DNA of 64,000 bases from Anaerolinea sp. (GTDB lineage Bacteria > Chloroflexota > Anaerolineae > Anaerolineales > Villigracilaceae), in the NCBI GenBank assembly GCA_020723805.1, contig DYID01000003.1, positions 1 through 64,000 of the forward strand, in the 5' to 3' direction. Below are positions 63,889 to 64,000 of this stretch, piece by piece. Below the pieces are notes generated by a model, which was not told the DNA's origin, did not search any database, and saw nothing but the letters and a program-made list of their open reading frames with translations. The position numbers and the translations under genes are program-made. Positions within the stretch are counted from its first letter, which is position 1, and every line of letters begins with the position of its first letter.

Positions 63889-64000
63889 TCAGTCCTTTTC
63901 CTGCCCCACTTCCAGTTTGCCTTTCAGGTCGTCCCGTTTGCCGACGAGGGGAACGCCCGTCCGGTATGCCGACGAAGAGATGGCATGTGCTACCGCCGGC
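63889..64000 (-). CDS. C-terminal end of a protein running out of the window
   Basis: An open frame enters from beyond the right edge on the minus strand and ends with TGA at 63889-63891. The 36 visible residues start PAVAHAISSSAYRTGVPLVG and end in a lysine/glutamate-rich tail (KLEVGQEKD). The AVAHAI pattern resembles the C-terminus of NAD(P)-binding or malic-type enzymes, but this is too short to assign. It converges with the lipoprotein gene, leaving only one base between the two stops. Confidence 0.5.
   Translation of the reverse strand, partial: PAVAHAISSSAYRTGVPLVGKRDDLKGKLEVGQEKD

Overview
The window looks like a chromosomal segment of a Chloroflexota bacterium, most likely of the Anaerolineae. 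This is inferred from the overall set: GC-rich genes, many threonine/proline-rich lipoproteins, an RNA polymerase beta' subunit with a long coiled-coil insertion in the clamp, a shikimate kinase/3-dehydroquinate synthase fusion, and abundant short intergenic repeats. No 16S rRNA or tRNA gene is present to confirm it. There is no sign of a prophage or insertion sequence. About 59 protein genes are supported, in both directions and closely packed.

Layout. 1-3.7 kb: VanZ-like protein, aroKB fusion, aroQ and a membrane-anchored S1C protease. 3.7-9 kb: MoxR ATPase, DUF58 and two von Willebrand A membrane proteins (Bat-like), then the AzlCD exporter. 9-19.5 kb (minus strand): a response regulator with a decayed GGDEF domain, HD protein, nucleotidyltransferase-like protein, deoxynucleoside kinase, gyrA, a cation/proton-type CaCA antiporter, two paralogous SH3 lipoproteins and a methyltransferase. 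19.5-24 kb: rpoC alone, with its own promoter and terminator. 24-35.6 kb: methyltransferase, class V aminotransferase, two glycosyltransferases around a membrane protein, comEC, and a tandem pair of NAD(P)-binding proteins.

35.6-41.2 kb is a vitamin B12 uptake locus: a cobalamin riboswitch, then a btuF-type lipoprotein, btuC, btuD, a signal-less second binding protein and a Dph6-like PP-loop ATPase. 41.2-43.3 kb is an AT-richer restriction-modification pair (PD-(D/E)XK-like endonuclease plus Dam-type methylase). 43.3-52.3 kb holds housekeeping genes (cysS, PIN-TRAM protein, moaA, yqeY, pgpH-like, ybeY, dgkA, an endonuclease IV-like TIM barrel) and a mazEF pair. 52.3-54.3 kb has a second restriction-modification pair with an SPPY methylase. 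54.4-58.7 kb holds metabolic enzymes, ending with an aminotransferase behind a possible transcription attenuator. 58.9-63.9 kb is a compact cell-surface locus: lipoprotein, 42-residue membrane peptide, MBOAT acyltransferase, SGNH-like protein and two lipoproteins whose SGNH nucleophile position is cysteine.

The most unusual feature is the behaviour of short intergenic repeats with 7-8 base period. They sit directly against start codons in place of ribosome binding sites, they form a beaded hairpin inside the B12 riboswitch, and similar elements lie in frame inside aroK, comEC, one reductase gene and one SGNH gene.
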